A stretch of 64,000 nt of DNA from Exophiala sp. HKRS030 (Eukaryota; Ascomycota; Eurotiomycetes; Chaetothyriales; Herpotrichiellaceae). The position numbers were made by a program, and so were the translations under genes. Below are positions 22,823 through 33,230 of the stretch, in pieces (within the stretch, counting starts at the first letter, position 1; every line of letters starts with the position of its first letter). Location: positions 806,001 to 870,000 of the forward strand of contig JAHWDD010000008.1 in the NCBI GenBank assembly GCA_023897205.1, read 5' to 3'. The notes beneath the pieces are model-generated. The model did not search any database. It was not told the origin of the DNA and saw only the letters and a list, made by a program, of their open reading frames with translations.

Positions 22823-23625
22823 ATCCAACATCAGTGTGGTGTGGAAGCTCTAAGCAAGTCGGTATCTTGTCTAGGTGCGAGAATGAAATGATGGAATCTG
22901 GATTGTTGGTGGTCTAGTTATGCTGCAACGAGAACACCACAGCTCGTTAACAGTAGTAATGCCTCTCGCTATGAGGTACTCGGCGTTAACGGCCCGTCTC
23001 CAGGCAATCAAAATCGTTGCTTTGTAATTTTTCATTCCAGTCCCCTTTCGATTGTTTTCATAACTCCAGTCCTGAGATGCTCTGATTCTGTAGGGTCACA
23101 CTCCCCGCCACTGCAGACGCTTTACAAATCTCATCGTAAGGAGAAATGAGAGTACGGAAAAGTCTGCAGTTCTACAAGGCCCCCGATTTGCTTTCGTGGG
23201 GAAATTCTGCGCCACCGGAAAAGATATTGCTCTCTTTGGCAACATTTTGCCGAAGTTGGGGAGGCGCAATGTGACTTTTCGGAAAATACAAGATTCGGGG
23301 CCGCAAAACTCCTGCCGAAACGAGTAGAGCGCCCGGACCCAACAGCCCGAAATATCGGACTACGAACCTGACTCCAGCTAGTGTGTCGAGGATCAGGGGA
23401 ACATCTCTAGAGCCTACGCTTGATGACAAAAGCCGGTTTCAATGAGCACCACGGGCTTCGAGATGGCCCATTGGCACACGTGTTCGACATGCGTATATCT
23501 ATCCGCGATGGGGCAAGGTAGGTGCCAGGTAGTACCAAAGTAATATCGCTGAAAAAGGCTTGACCAACCTTCGATGACTTTGGGTCTTTTATTGTGATTC
23601 AATTGAGTAGTGGCGTTCAGCAAAG
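22823..23625. promoter_or_regulatory. Shared upstream region of P450 and fumarylacetoacetase-like gene
   Basis: About 800 bases between divergent starts. Between 23175 and 23330 there is a concentration of CGG/CCG half-sites typical of Zn2Cys6 targets (CCCCCGAT, CCACCGGAAAA, TTGCCGAAG, TTTTCGGAAAA, ATTCGGGGCCG, TGCCGAAACG). The arms GGCCCCCGAT and ATTCGGGGCC form an imperfect inverted pair. Control by one of the neighbouring Zn2Cys6 proteins is plausible but untested. Confidence 0.45.
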
Positions 23626-25078
23626 ATGGCCTCCTGGGTAGACGTTCCGGAACATTCAGACTTCTCCCTACTCAATCTTCCATATGGAGTCTTCAGCACG
23701 TCCAGACTATGCCAACGCATAGGTGTCGCGATTGGGGACCAAGTATTGGATCTGAGAGTTTTGGCCGAAGGTGGCGTGTTTGACGACCTCGGCATCAACA
23801 TTGGATCCCTCCAGCAGACAAGGCTTAACGAATACGCAAGTCAAGGTAATGCTGTCCATCGCAAGGTCCGTCAAAAGATTCAGGAGTTACTAAAGCACGA
23901 CACTTTGCTTGGCCACGTTCTTCGAGATCATGGTGAACTTCGAGGAAGGTGTCTTATCCCTCTTGATGAGGTAGAGATGCACCTACCTATGGTCATTGGT
24001 GACTTCACGGATCACTTTCTCGGATTGCCGCACGCAAAAACGGTGAGTCATCTGCGGTGTCGGGAATGATTGCAATCCTTCATATATGCTGACCAAGACC
24101 AGTCTGCCGAGTTTCTTCGACCCGGAAGTACGATTGAACAACTGGTCCCCAGCTTTTGGGACGCCCCTGTCGCTTATCATGGCCGCTCTTCCACTGTAGT
24201 TGTCTCGGGTACGCCTGTCCACAGGCCAAAGGGTCAAATCAGAGTGAAGGGAAAGAGTGTAGCTAGTCTCTGCCAGCAGCTCGACTTCGAGGTCGAGTTT
24301 GCGGCCTTCATCTCCGGCGGCAACGAAATGGGAACATCTATCCCGGTCGATGAAGCCGAGGACCATATCTTTGGATTCGTCCTTTTGAACGACTGGTCGG
24401 CTCGAGACTTTCAGAAGAATGAACACGGGCCATTCACTTGCAAGAACTTTGCAACATCGATATCACCCTGGGTAGTTCCCCTCGACGCTTTGAACCCATT
24501 TCGTACAGCTCCAGTCAATGGAGATGTAAGTGTCCGGAGAGAACTTGGTTGTGCCCATGTGCCTGACTGGATCTTTACAGCGTCAATTACCAGAATACCT
24601 GACCCAGATCAAAAGTGTCTCGGCCTACGATATTCCAGTACACGCCACGTTGGATGGTAAGCGTCATGCCTTTGATGTAAATGTTACACACTCTTGTAGG
24701 GTTGCTGACTTTCACCATGCAGTCAACGGAGACAAGTATCACGTGGCAGAATGCAACACCAAGAACGTGATCTTCTCATTTGCACAGATGATAGCACATC
24801 ATAGCCGTGGAGGTTGTGCCCTGCGTCCAGGCGATCTTCTCGCCACAGGAACTATCTCGGGCCCCTCCAAAGAGGAAGAGGGCTGTCTCATGGAGCTTTC
24901 AAAAGCTGGAACACGTCCTTATACCATGTCTCAAACAGCGAATCCTTCGAATAATATCCAGAGAACATATCTCGAAGATGGAGATGAAGTGATCTTCACG
25001 TGTCAACTCAAGCACCCGGGCGGCCTGGGGAACATAGGGTTTGGATCTTGTCGAGGGAGGATTCTACCAGGGAACTGA
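23626..25078 (+). CDS. Fumarylacetoacetase family hydrolase
   Basis: A full-length FAH-type enzyme, which hydrolyses a C-C bond in a fumaryl-beta-diketo acid. The fungal tyrosine pathway uses it to split fumarylacetoacetate into fumarate and acetoacetate. The N-terminal SH3-like domain precedes the beta-roll. Active-site equivalents are all visible: Asp/His in GDFTDHFLGLPHA, Tyr in VAYHGRSS, the Glu pair in DFEVEFAAF, Asp and Gln in LNDWSARDFQ, Lys in TCKNFATSISPW, and later LRPGDLLATGTISGP. Introns at about 24041-24101, 24526-24578 and 24659-24721 restore the frame. The DFTDHF stretch differs from the usual DYTDFY, so this is probably a paralogue rather than the housekeeping copy. No homogentisate dioxygenase or maleylacetoacetate isomerase is next to it. 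It diverges from the P450 and converges with the cupin, suggesting a pathway-specific ring-cleavage product as substrate. Confidence 0.88.
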
Positions 25079-25389
25079 GTATACTAGTCAAGTTTAGGGT
25101 CTGTAACACCTGATTAGCACTGCAGTATCGCCTCATACATCATATGTAGGCGTGCGCTTAGATACGGTCCGCGTCAAAACCATGTGCATAGTAAATGGAC
25201 TGCTAATTTACTCGACATGGACGGGATAGTCACCACTGGCTCTATAGATCTTCCAGTAACATGTGCAGTAGCAACACTGCAAGTAACCTCCTCGCCTACG
25301 TGGATTCAATAGATTCATCAGCATTCTCAATCGTTGCTGTGTATCAAGATATGGGAATTGCAATATCTGAACGGGGAGTGTGAATAACT
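25079..25389. other. Convergent 3' intergenic spacer
   Basis: About 310 bases between the stops of the hydrolase and the cupin gene. I see nothing beyond likely 3' UTRs. Confidence 0.5.
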
Positions 25390-25971
25390 CTATTCCTTGT
25401 CATTATTACTCCTCGGCACACGGCTTCCAGCATGGGTCAGATCTTCCCTCAGTCGTTCGCCATTAATGGTCAGCGGTTGAATGTCCTGGAGAACAAACAC
25501 GACTCGAGCCCATTCAGTCTGACTTGCGTTATCCCATTGATGTTGAGTGGCTCTTTGAACAGCCACATCGCCTCGTTTCATTGGAGTTTCGCTCCCATCA
25601 TCCAACTTCATGATCACAGCGCCCTCAATGACAATGCCAAAATCAATACTCGAAGTGCGGTGCATGAACCCGGTACTCCCGGGGGCAAAGTCTGCAAATC
25701 GAAGCACAGTGCCAGATGAATGTGCAACGCCAAGTTTGCCACTCTGGATGATTCGGTCCGAAGTCTCCAGATCGAAGTCGTTGTTCAGGTCGACCGGGAT
25801 ACCTGTGGTGACATACAAGTTGGTCGCCCAGAAGTCGTCATATCCCGTGGGATCATTTTGAGTAGTTCTATGGACAATGGCCTTGTTCTGCTTGTTGTGG
25901 CCGGTGATGTGCAAGAATGGCTGGGAATAGGAAGATTTCTTCAGAGTGCCGTTTGTTTCTGCTGGAGACAT
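25390..25971 (-). CDS. Single-domain cupin protein
   Basis: A 193-residue, intron-less cupin_2-type beta-barrel protein. Motif 1 is atypical: HRTSSIDFGIVIEGAVIMKL has one His followed by Asp and Glu where the standard motif has HxH and E. Motif 2 is normal (GDVAVQRATQHQWDN, with His and Asn). Such barrels serve as dioxygenases, decarboxylases, isomerases or cyclases, or as non-enzymatic binders. The missing second His means a different or absent metal site. The N-terminal half carries conserved-looking segments (YDDFWATNLYVTTGIPVDL) seen in fungal cupins of unknown function. It converges with the hydrolase gene and diverges from the MFS gene. A processing step in the same pathway is inferred from position only. 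Confidence 0.8.
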   Translation of the reverse strand: MSPAETNGTLKKSSYSQPFLHITGHNKQNKAIVHRTTQNDPTGYDDFWATNLYVTTGIPVDLNNDFDLETSDRIIQSGKLGVAHSSGTVLRFADFAPGSTGFMHRTSSIDFGIVIEGAVIMKLDDGSETPMKRGDVAVQRATQHQWDNASQTEWARVVFVLQDIQPLTINGERLREDLTHAGSRVPRSNNDKE

Positions 25972-26784
25972 GCTGGATGCTTTTGTCGGATGTTGTTCCC
26001 TGATCAGATTGACAGTCTATAGGTCTGAGATGGACCATCAAGGCACGAATGATCCTCGCGTCCGAAGCAGTAGGCGATTTGACTTCAGACAGCCTTCTAG
26101 TACTGTGGCTCTCTCATTTATAACTGTCAAACCCACTGGAGCGGGACAAGTGAAATTTAAAAGCGCTGGTGTGATAGCCACGGGGCTATACGTTCCGGGT
26201 GCCGTCCCGAATACTCAGAACTGAAGATATTTTTCCGTAACATCTTTCGGGGAGGGTGTTGTGAGATTGCGTCTGCTCACGATCTTGCGAGACTCAGATG
26301 AGGCACTAATTCGTATCCTCCATCGAGTGTCGGATAGGAAAATTCAGCACTAACTCGAATGGGCAGGCATTCTCCGACTGAACCTGTTTGACCCTCTGTT
26401 TCACGGCCATTGTGCCTGTTGGCCGAGCTTCCTAGTTTGATAGATATTACCGAACATGATTCAGAGTACCCACCGCTCCCTGTCAATGCTCCCCCATCGT
26501 ATCGTATACGCGGAGAGTAATTCTGGGGTAAGGGAATGGCCAGGAAGTCTGGCCGCTGGAGGTGGAGAAGCTAGAGCGACTTCACGAGCAGCAGCCGCCT
26601 GGGCCGGCTTTGGTCTAGGCGACCTGGGAGGATAGAGGCGTAACGAAACATAAGAAAGATACAGATCTTCCACCACTGGCCACTGACTCAGACCAAGTCT
26701 TCCCTCGGTTTCCGGGCAGTCGATCACAATTAGGTCGCAAAGATTGCCAACCACACTCGCAGCTACACAGACTATATCACCAAC
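25972..26784. promoter_or_regulatory. Shared upstream region of cupin and MFS genes
   Basis: About 810 bases between divergent starts without a supported gene; an open minus-strand frame at 26461-26961 overlaps the MFS start and is a shadow. An everted CCG-N10-CGG pair occurs near 26236 (CCGTAACATCTTTCGG), plus single CGG sites, compatible with Zn2Cys6 control. Confidence 0.4.
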
Positions 26785-28672
26785 ATGGCGGGCCTCTCTA
26801 TAGACAAGGTCGAAGAGCACGCTCTTGAAAGGGTCGACACCTCCAAAGAGCCAAACACTACACAGACCGATGCAATAGGCCCCGCCGCCCTCGAGAAGAC
26901 CAATTCCCAAGATTCTCTCCAGCGCAAGAACTTCTTCAGTGATGCCGGCAAGCTCGAACAAAGCTATTGGCGGTCTCCTCGTCTCTGTGGCTCACTGATC
27001 GCTGCACTTCTCCTTGCGAACAGCCTGTTCATCTCATTTGGCATGCCGATCAACCTCTTGACTGTCATCAACGCAGACATCGGACCGTCTTCCGACATCT
27101 ACCTCGTCACTTTGATTTTCAATATTTTTCTTGGCACCCTACACTTGCTCTGTGGCCGGCTATCCGATATCCTAGGTAGGAGATACTTCCTCCTCGGCGG
27201 AATGTTACTCAGTGTAGTTGGTTCTATCGTCTGCGCCACGGCGAAGAATGTCAACGTCGTCATCGGCGGCAGCGTCCTCACTGGCACAGGAGCAGCAGCT
27301 GCGCTCATGTACCCTATCATTATACATGAGGTTCTGCCAAACAAGTATCGACACTGGGGCCACGCCGCAGTTACTCTCTCGGTCCTCCCCACCCTGGGCT
27401 TCGGCAGTGCCATCGCGCGCACCTTCGTGGCCCGTACAACTCTCTCGTGGAGAGGAGCATACTGGCTCAACGTTGCTGTCGCCGGCGCCGCTTTTGTACT
27501 TTTCGCCACGTGTTACTTCCCACCGGACTTTGACATGATCAACAGCGAGCTCACAAAGTTGCAAGAGGTCAAGGAGTTCGACTATGGGGGTTTCTTCCTC
27601 TACTTGTCGGGTCTTCTCCTCGTAACATTGGGCTTCTCCTGGTCATCGAGTACTTATCCCTGGAAGAGCGCTGAAGTCATCTCCACCCTTGTCGTCGGGA
27701 CGCTCTTGATGGTGGCCTTCGCCTTTTACGAGATACATGTTCCTCTCAAACAACCTCTCTTTCCCATACGTCTCATCAAGATCCGGAACATCTGGACCTG
27801 CTTGCTCATCGGATCCACGATGCAGATGGTCTGGTTTGCCCTCAATGTCTTTTGGCCTATCCAGTTGACGGTCCTCTATACGACCGACCAGACCGAGATT
27901 GGCCTCTTGTCGAGCTTGAATGGTATTGGCCTCGTCCTCGGCGAGCTATTTGCCGCGCCGTTTTTCCGACGGTTTGGCTTCATAAAAATTCAGCTTGTGG
28001 TGGCTGGGGCAATCACGGCCATCTTTGCCTCTCTGATGGCTGTGGTCACGTACAAGAATGAAGCGCTTGGGATCGCCATCAACTGCATCACCGGCTTATC
28101 CGTTGGCTGGATCGAGCTAGTGACTATTGTCACCGTCGGTCTCGTCGCTCCACCGCACGACATTGGTGTCGCGCAGAGCTTCTTCTCATCGACTCGTCAG
28201 CTGTTTGGCACTATAGCGAGTAAGTGTGATCCTAGTTGCTTCTCTCACGATCAGTAAAACCCAAGACTCTTTGCTAACTCATAAACTTGCAGTCAGCATC
28301 TATCTCGCCATCTACAACGACAGAATAAGAACATATCTTCCGATTGAGATCACTTCTGCAGTAGAAGAGGCAGGACTTCCGGCAAGCAGTATTCCAGCTT
28401 TATTCCAGGCAATAGCCAATGGCACCATCGCAGCCTTGGACTCGGTGCCGGGCATGAACGAGAATATTCTCAGAGCCTATGTTACTGCCGGAAAGGTTGC
28501 GCAAGGTCATGCTTTCCGAGTCGTGTACCTATCAACGCTAGGCTTCTTCGCCGTGGGAATGATCGCGTCCTTCTTCGTCAGAGATGTTGGAGAGCTTCTG
28601 ACAGGATTTGTCAACAAGACCATCCACAAGTCAAGTGATCTTCAGAGTAATGCCAAAGAAGAGAAAGCTTAA
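26785..28672 (+). CDS. MFS transporter, TRI12/fungal efflux type
   Basis: A full-length major facilitator of the 14-helix fungal drug/siderophore/trichothecene-pump type. A hydrophilic N-terminus of about 70 residues is followed by LIAALLLANSLFISFGMP, then the signature loop GRLSDILGRRYFLLGG (motif A), and further helices to YLSTLGFFAVGMIASFFVRD. The tail is Lys/Glu-rich and ends at 28672. A single intron (about 28219-28292) joins LFGTIA to VSIYLAIYND. Helix 7-8 loops and a long loop before the last helix (SAVEEAGLPASSIPALFQAI) match the TRI12 subgroup. It closes the right side of the alternating block and diverges from the cupin gene. Export of a product or uptake of a substrate are both possible. 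Confidence 0.9.
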
Positions 28673-28743
28673 GGGTTCCTTACACGAGAACCTTCTGCAT
28701 TTATGTTATCTATGTACAAAAACTTCTGTTACGATAAACGAGT

Positions 28744-29925
28744 TTATATAAGTAGTGCAAAATAACTTGAAAGATTCGTTCTCGTGTCTATTGATCCGCG
28801 ATTGGGATCCCCTTCCTGGTGGGCATTCACCCAAACACTCCCAGCTTCGAGCTGTCGCGCTATCCGACTGGCTTGGTCGAGATCCTTGGACCAAACAGAG
28901 GCTCCCAAACCCATTTTGGTATTGTTGGCACGCCGGACCACATCGTCCTCGCTCTTCCATGTCAGAAGGGGGACGATTGGCCCGAAAGGCTCCTCAACAA
29001 CAATGCGTGCGTCGTCAGGAGGCCTGACCTTGACCGCCTGTCCGGTGGTTGGACCTCGTTCCCAACCCTCCCAGACAACCTTGAGGGCTCTGACGTACTG
29101 ATTATTCTGACAGTTAACTGGTCCGGCGTGTGATATCGTGGTGTAAGCGAATGCACCCTCTTCCCATCGGTCGAGATCGATATCCCTCAGTGTAGCACTA
29201 CTGTATTTTGGAGTTTCCTTGACTCGAACTAGGATGACTCTTTGGATATTCTGTGTTCCCCACAGGTACAGATCTCGGGCTTCGCGGAGGCTTTCGTCGG
29301 TCTGGGAAACGCCAATTTCGACGACGGTTTGCGTCTTGAAAGACACGTCATCTTGATCATCACCTAACCACCCGATAGAAAGGTCTGGCTCCCTCCGAGA
29401 AGTAGCGTATTGGCCAATGAAGTCATCATGTTCGCCATCAAATTCCACAAGGCATTGAGAGCGTACTGCGTCTGAGAAGGTGGCTCAACGACGTGTCGCG
29501 ACATCATAGACCCACCGTTGAAGAACACTGTGGATTCGACTAGGCATTGGGAAGACGGTGAGGACGGATCTGAAGGCGTCGTACGCGATTTTGACGTTGG
29601 ATCTAAGAATATTGACATTAGGGTATGAGTGAGGTGAGAATTTCACGTACAAAACAACATACCGATTTCTCAGAGATTCGACAAAAGGTTCGATCTTCAA
29701 TTCGCACCAGGACGCTCTAGACAGTGGGAATTCGCGTGATGTCTCATCTGCAGAGAAACGCCAGTTGAACTCGGGTGTTGTCAAATCTCTGAGAAAGGTG
29801 CGCACTCTTTCTGTTTCGTCGCTGAGATGAGGTGTGGATGATGATGTCGTGACAGTGTCGTGAGGGTTAGGGTGAAGCGTAGGCTGACCAGCGGCACCTG
29901 TAGACGGTATTTCGCCTGTCGACAT
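28744..29925 (-). pseudogene. Nuclease-like fungal gene with in-frame TGA, fused to an aldehyde dehydrogenase fragment
   Basis: Read from ATG 29925, this encodes a fungal protein of unknown function with a restriction-nuclease-like core (EPDLSIGWLG, then QTVVEIGVSQTDESL and IQRVILVRVKE, compatible with a PD-(D/E)XK fold). An intron at about 29601-29662 joins SLRNR to SNVKIAYDAF. An in-frame TGA at 29485-29487 splits VATRR from ATFSDAVRSQ in an otherwise continuous frame; one base change from TGG would explain it. After VRPP (about 29017) the frame runs straight into an aldehyde dehydrogenase piece (DDARIVVEEPFGPIVPLLTW, ANNTKMGLGASVWSKD, LEAGSVWVNAHQE), which stops before the usual PFGG-K-SG segment and hits a stop at 28744. 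The dehydrogenase lacks its catalytic Cys and NAD-binding parts. The whole is a chimeric relic. Confidence 0.75.
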
Positions 29926-30104
29926 TGTTTCACACTTCCCGCACATGACGACGACGTGGCAACAAGGATACACTCGTTGAGACCAAAGAATATCTTTATC
30001 AAAGCAAAGCCGTCATGTCGTGACGAGAAGTTGACAAAATGCCAGCAGCCGGACGCCGGGATTCAGCCGGTTTCCTTGCTGGCGTCATGGCTCGACAAAA
30101 GTCG

Positions 30105-30215
30105 GTCAACATACTAGTAGTCTCTGCATGCGCTGCGACCTCAACAACGCCTACTTTAGCCCTCCTTCGTCCTGAATTCTATCATTTCAAAGCGCATAGT
30201 CGTGGCCGTGTGCGA
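30105..30215 (+). repeat. Dispersed repeat family A, copy 1
   Basis: Contains the blocks CTTTAGCCCTCCTTCG, TGAATTCTATCATTTCAAA and CGCATAGTCGTG, which recur in the same order at 42717-42815 and 48350-48497. No coding capacity is seen. Probably a remnant of a transposable element. Confidence 0.7.
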
Positions 30216-31814
30216 GATTCCCTCTGCGCACGCTCCTTTACGGCAGCAGTCCATCCCCTCGTTTCAAAGGCCGTGACGGGCAAAACCATCATCACACGGG
30301 TAACTCATTGGCAGGTGAAAGTCTCTCTCAGAGTACGTATCTGGCTGACGGTTTAGTGGTCAAATGGCTCGCACTGGGGATGGAATTGAAGCTTGTCTGA
30401 TCCCATCACAAACACGTGCAGGCTGCTGAACAGCCGAGTCAAAGAGACAACCGAACCTAGATCACAAGGGTACAACTGAACATACGATCAAGGACTGAAA
30501 CCACGGAGATAAAGGCGAAAAGAACAAGAAGGAACACCCACAGGGTTTCTGCACCAGGCTGCTTCCTGTCAAATTCAAATCCACGTCCACGCCGGCCAAG
30601 AGGTTCGAACTGGCGCCCAGGAGGTACTGTCCTCCCTCACTTAGGCTATCATGGATTCTCAACACGGCAACGTATATTCTGCCGCAGGCGACAAAGCAGC
30701 GTTCGCTGTAAGTTGATGCCCAACCAATCGGTGAACTCGAGGCCCAAGCTTGTTCCGCCTTAACCTCGACTCGACGTTAAAATGGCCGCCTAAGCCTTCT
30801 GCTAGCGGGAGTGGAGCTTGACATCAACAAGGAAAATCGCACAACTCTGGCGGGGACAGACGGGTAGAAGGGTCTAACTAGCAAGGTGGAGGAAAACTGT
30901 GCGCTCTCTCAACTGGCTTATATATCTACCCGGGCCAAGTAGGTGGAGAGGCAGACGACTACGAATCCTCCCAAGACAAGGCTAGCCATTTTTGGCCGTA
31001 TGCAGGGACCGTTACCCTTTCTGCCCTGTTCCGCTAATATCCCGTTCCCGATTCCTTCAACGTCTTCTTCTGAGGCATACCGTTTTGAATTCAACTCCTG
31101 TATGGAGATTTAAGAGCCAGGGCGCGGGCCTTTCCGCTGAAACACCAGCCCCTTCGAGTACGAAGCCCGCGCTGCCACTTGCCGAACAGGTAGCTCCGAA
31201 AGCTCAAAGGCGCGAATTTTTACTTTGCAAATGGCTGAACAGCACTCGCCTGGATGATCGCGTCATATCAACTTGTTGCTCCTCTTGCGGATGCAAATAA
31301 ATCCGGAGCTGTTGCGGCGCGAGCAATTGAACGGCACCGGCTTTGTGGGACCAATCACCTACCCTCCGAGCCCCTTTCTTGCTGCGCGACAGCTCTAATG
31401 CAGCGATGAGCTGTAGGCAACAGCCGCGGCTGACATTCGAATGCTGTAGTACAGCTGTTTTGGCACCCATGTTCTCTCGACTCCGTGAATTGCCGAGGGC
31501 GGCTATGAAGACTCTTAACCAGGTGTCTGGCGGTTTTGCCGCCTCGAAAAGCCAGTAGATCATAACGGACGGCAAGTGGCCCCGCCATGGAGGGGTCGCA
31601 ATGCTATGCTGGAGGTCTGGAAGAGTGAACAGTGCTCACTCTCCTCTGGTATCATCATACGCTAGCAAGCGATGCAATGGAGAAAAATGTAGAGTAGAAC
31701 ATTCCTTACACAGCTCCAAGCTCTCGAGCCAGCTTGTGCTAGCTTTAGGGGCTAGTATCCGACAGTCCACGATCCCAAAATTCAGTAGAATTCCCAATTG
31801 TTTCGATTGCTCTG

Positions 31815-32094
31815 AAGACAATTGATATAAGATACCACAGCTAACCACGAGACTCTAACCGGTTAGGGGTCCCCAACCTCAACAGTCGTTGAAGGACCCG
31901 AACGACCAGAAGCCCTCTCATTACCATCAGCTACCACACAGCCAAGGGCACCCGTGTGACCTCAGTCCACGTGCATGAAGACAGCACTTGTATCGAATTC
32001 CCGTCTCGCAACGCACCAAAAGGCAAATAAACTGATTAGTGGAATGTATGCAACAGTCAGGCAGCACTAGTCATATGATCAGGATCCTGACACA
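31815..32094 (-). repeat. LTR-like remnant
   Basis: On the minus strand this begins TGTCAGGATCCTGATCATAT from about 32092. The same head is found on the plus strand at 42650, 48323 and 55353. About 270 bases further on comes TATCA followed by ATTGTCTTCAGAGCAATCG, which looks like an altered primer-binding site next to an LTR end (retroelements often use TGGTATCAGAGC-type sites). A solo or truncated LTR is inferred. No gag or pol is recognisable inside. Confidence 0.4.
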
Positions 32095-32118
32095 CAGCCT
32101 GCATCGTCGAGGACTGGG

Positions 32119-32268
32119 CTAGATTCATTTCGAATCTGGCTCAAAACATTCATCGTCAACGTCGTTATGGGCATTCTTAAGGCTGAGATTGATAACTCCG
32201 CTGAAGCGTCGGATCTCAACATGTATGAGACCAGTTCTCATTCCAGTAAGTCAACAAACTGAAATTCG
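32119..32268 (+). repeat. Inverted copy of sequence found 3' of the HNH gene
   Basis: Nearly identical in reverse complement to 57051-57212, including TTCATCGTCAACGTCGTTAT and GCTGAAGCGTCGGATCTCAA, with a 10-13 base indel near 32220. The other copy begins in the last codons of the HNH endonuclease gene. Confidence 0.85.
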
Positions 32269-33230
32269 AATTCTGCTGCCTCAGTTTCTAAACTCTTCGA
32301 GAAGCACTCGCCATCCATCCCGGCGTCGAAACTCAGGATGCAGTCTGGTGTGTGTGACGGATCCGGAGCCCATGCCAGTCAGGTCAGCAGAGTTTATCGC
32401 GCGAGATTACCTAGCTGAGCGAGCAGAAAGGTGTACTGTACCGTCGCTTACAAGGACGGCAATGGGTGCACGTTCACCAACTTGAGCTATGAAGGGTATC
32501 CAAGCCTGTAAGAAACAACAGCTTCTCATGATCAAAACACTCTATCACTCGATCTCACGCTGGAAAGAGTGAGTTTAACCCGAGGCTTCAACCTGATGCA
32601 CGGGGACGTCGTCTACAGAAATGGGTGACTCGAATCCGCGTGATCCTGAATGCTTGCGAAGATGGTTGCTACGTGCCGGGAAGCCCTGGCTCGATGGTGC
32701 GAACAGGGTCAAAAAGACCGAGTACGACAAAGTATGAGCCGACTCGTACATTCTAAGAGCCTCTTAGCGAGCACTTCATTTCTCAAAAGATGAATCGAAT
32801 CAGATCAGACTGTCGCAGAACCCATGGACCGGCATTTTGAGAATGGCTCGACTGACCTTGTATAGATCTCTGGCTGCTCAACCCCACAAAAACCAACCTA
32901 CATCCGACTTTTCTCGTTCTGCAATACGGAGTATCGTCTCTGGCACTTGAGTAGACGTAGGGCATCTCGCTTTCTAACCCACCAAGTCTTCTCTAGTCTC
33001 CATTAACCCCGGCTCCATTACTTTCGGTGCGCCATGATGCTGGCATTTGTTTCATAGTTTCGACAATCTACTCCATTTACATACGGATAGTTGGCTTGAA
33101 ATAGCCGATCCAATCCCATTCTTAAGTGAGTATTTCTTCTCCATCGCAGATTACTACTACTTCATATCGCGAAGATACCTAGTACACCGTTTCCATCCTT
33201 TGCGATAGTCTGTTGACATCTCCAGACTCA

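Larger units (their letters stand above)
29926..33230. other. Gene-poor region with repeat remnants
   Basis: About 3.3 kb with no intact gene. It contains dispersed repeat units listed separately (30105-30215, 31815-32094, 32119-32268). At 30651 an ATG opens a short frame (MDSQHGNVYSAAGDKAAFA) ending at a good GTAAGT donor, but no second exon is convincing. At 30992-31210 a frame with a mitochondrial-presequence-like start (RFLQRLLLRHTVLNSTPVWR) runs out after about 70 codons. Around 32330-32480 short coding-like pieces (TDPEPMPVRSAEFIARDYLA) occur in a broken context. All look like decayed sequence. Confidence 0.45.

Noticed and set aside
30651..30711. Short exon-like frame with a good GTAAGT donor
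   Set aside because: No second exon or homologue could be recognised, so not called as a gene.
30992..31300. Frame with a mitochondrial-presequence-like start
   Set aside because: It runs out after about 70 plausible codons, with no downstream exon that resembles a known mitochondrial protein.
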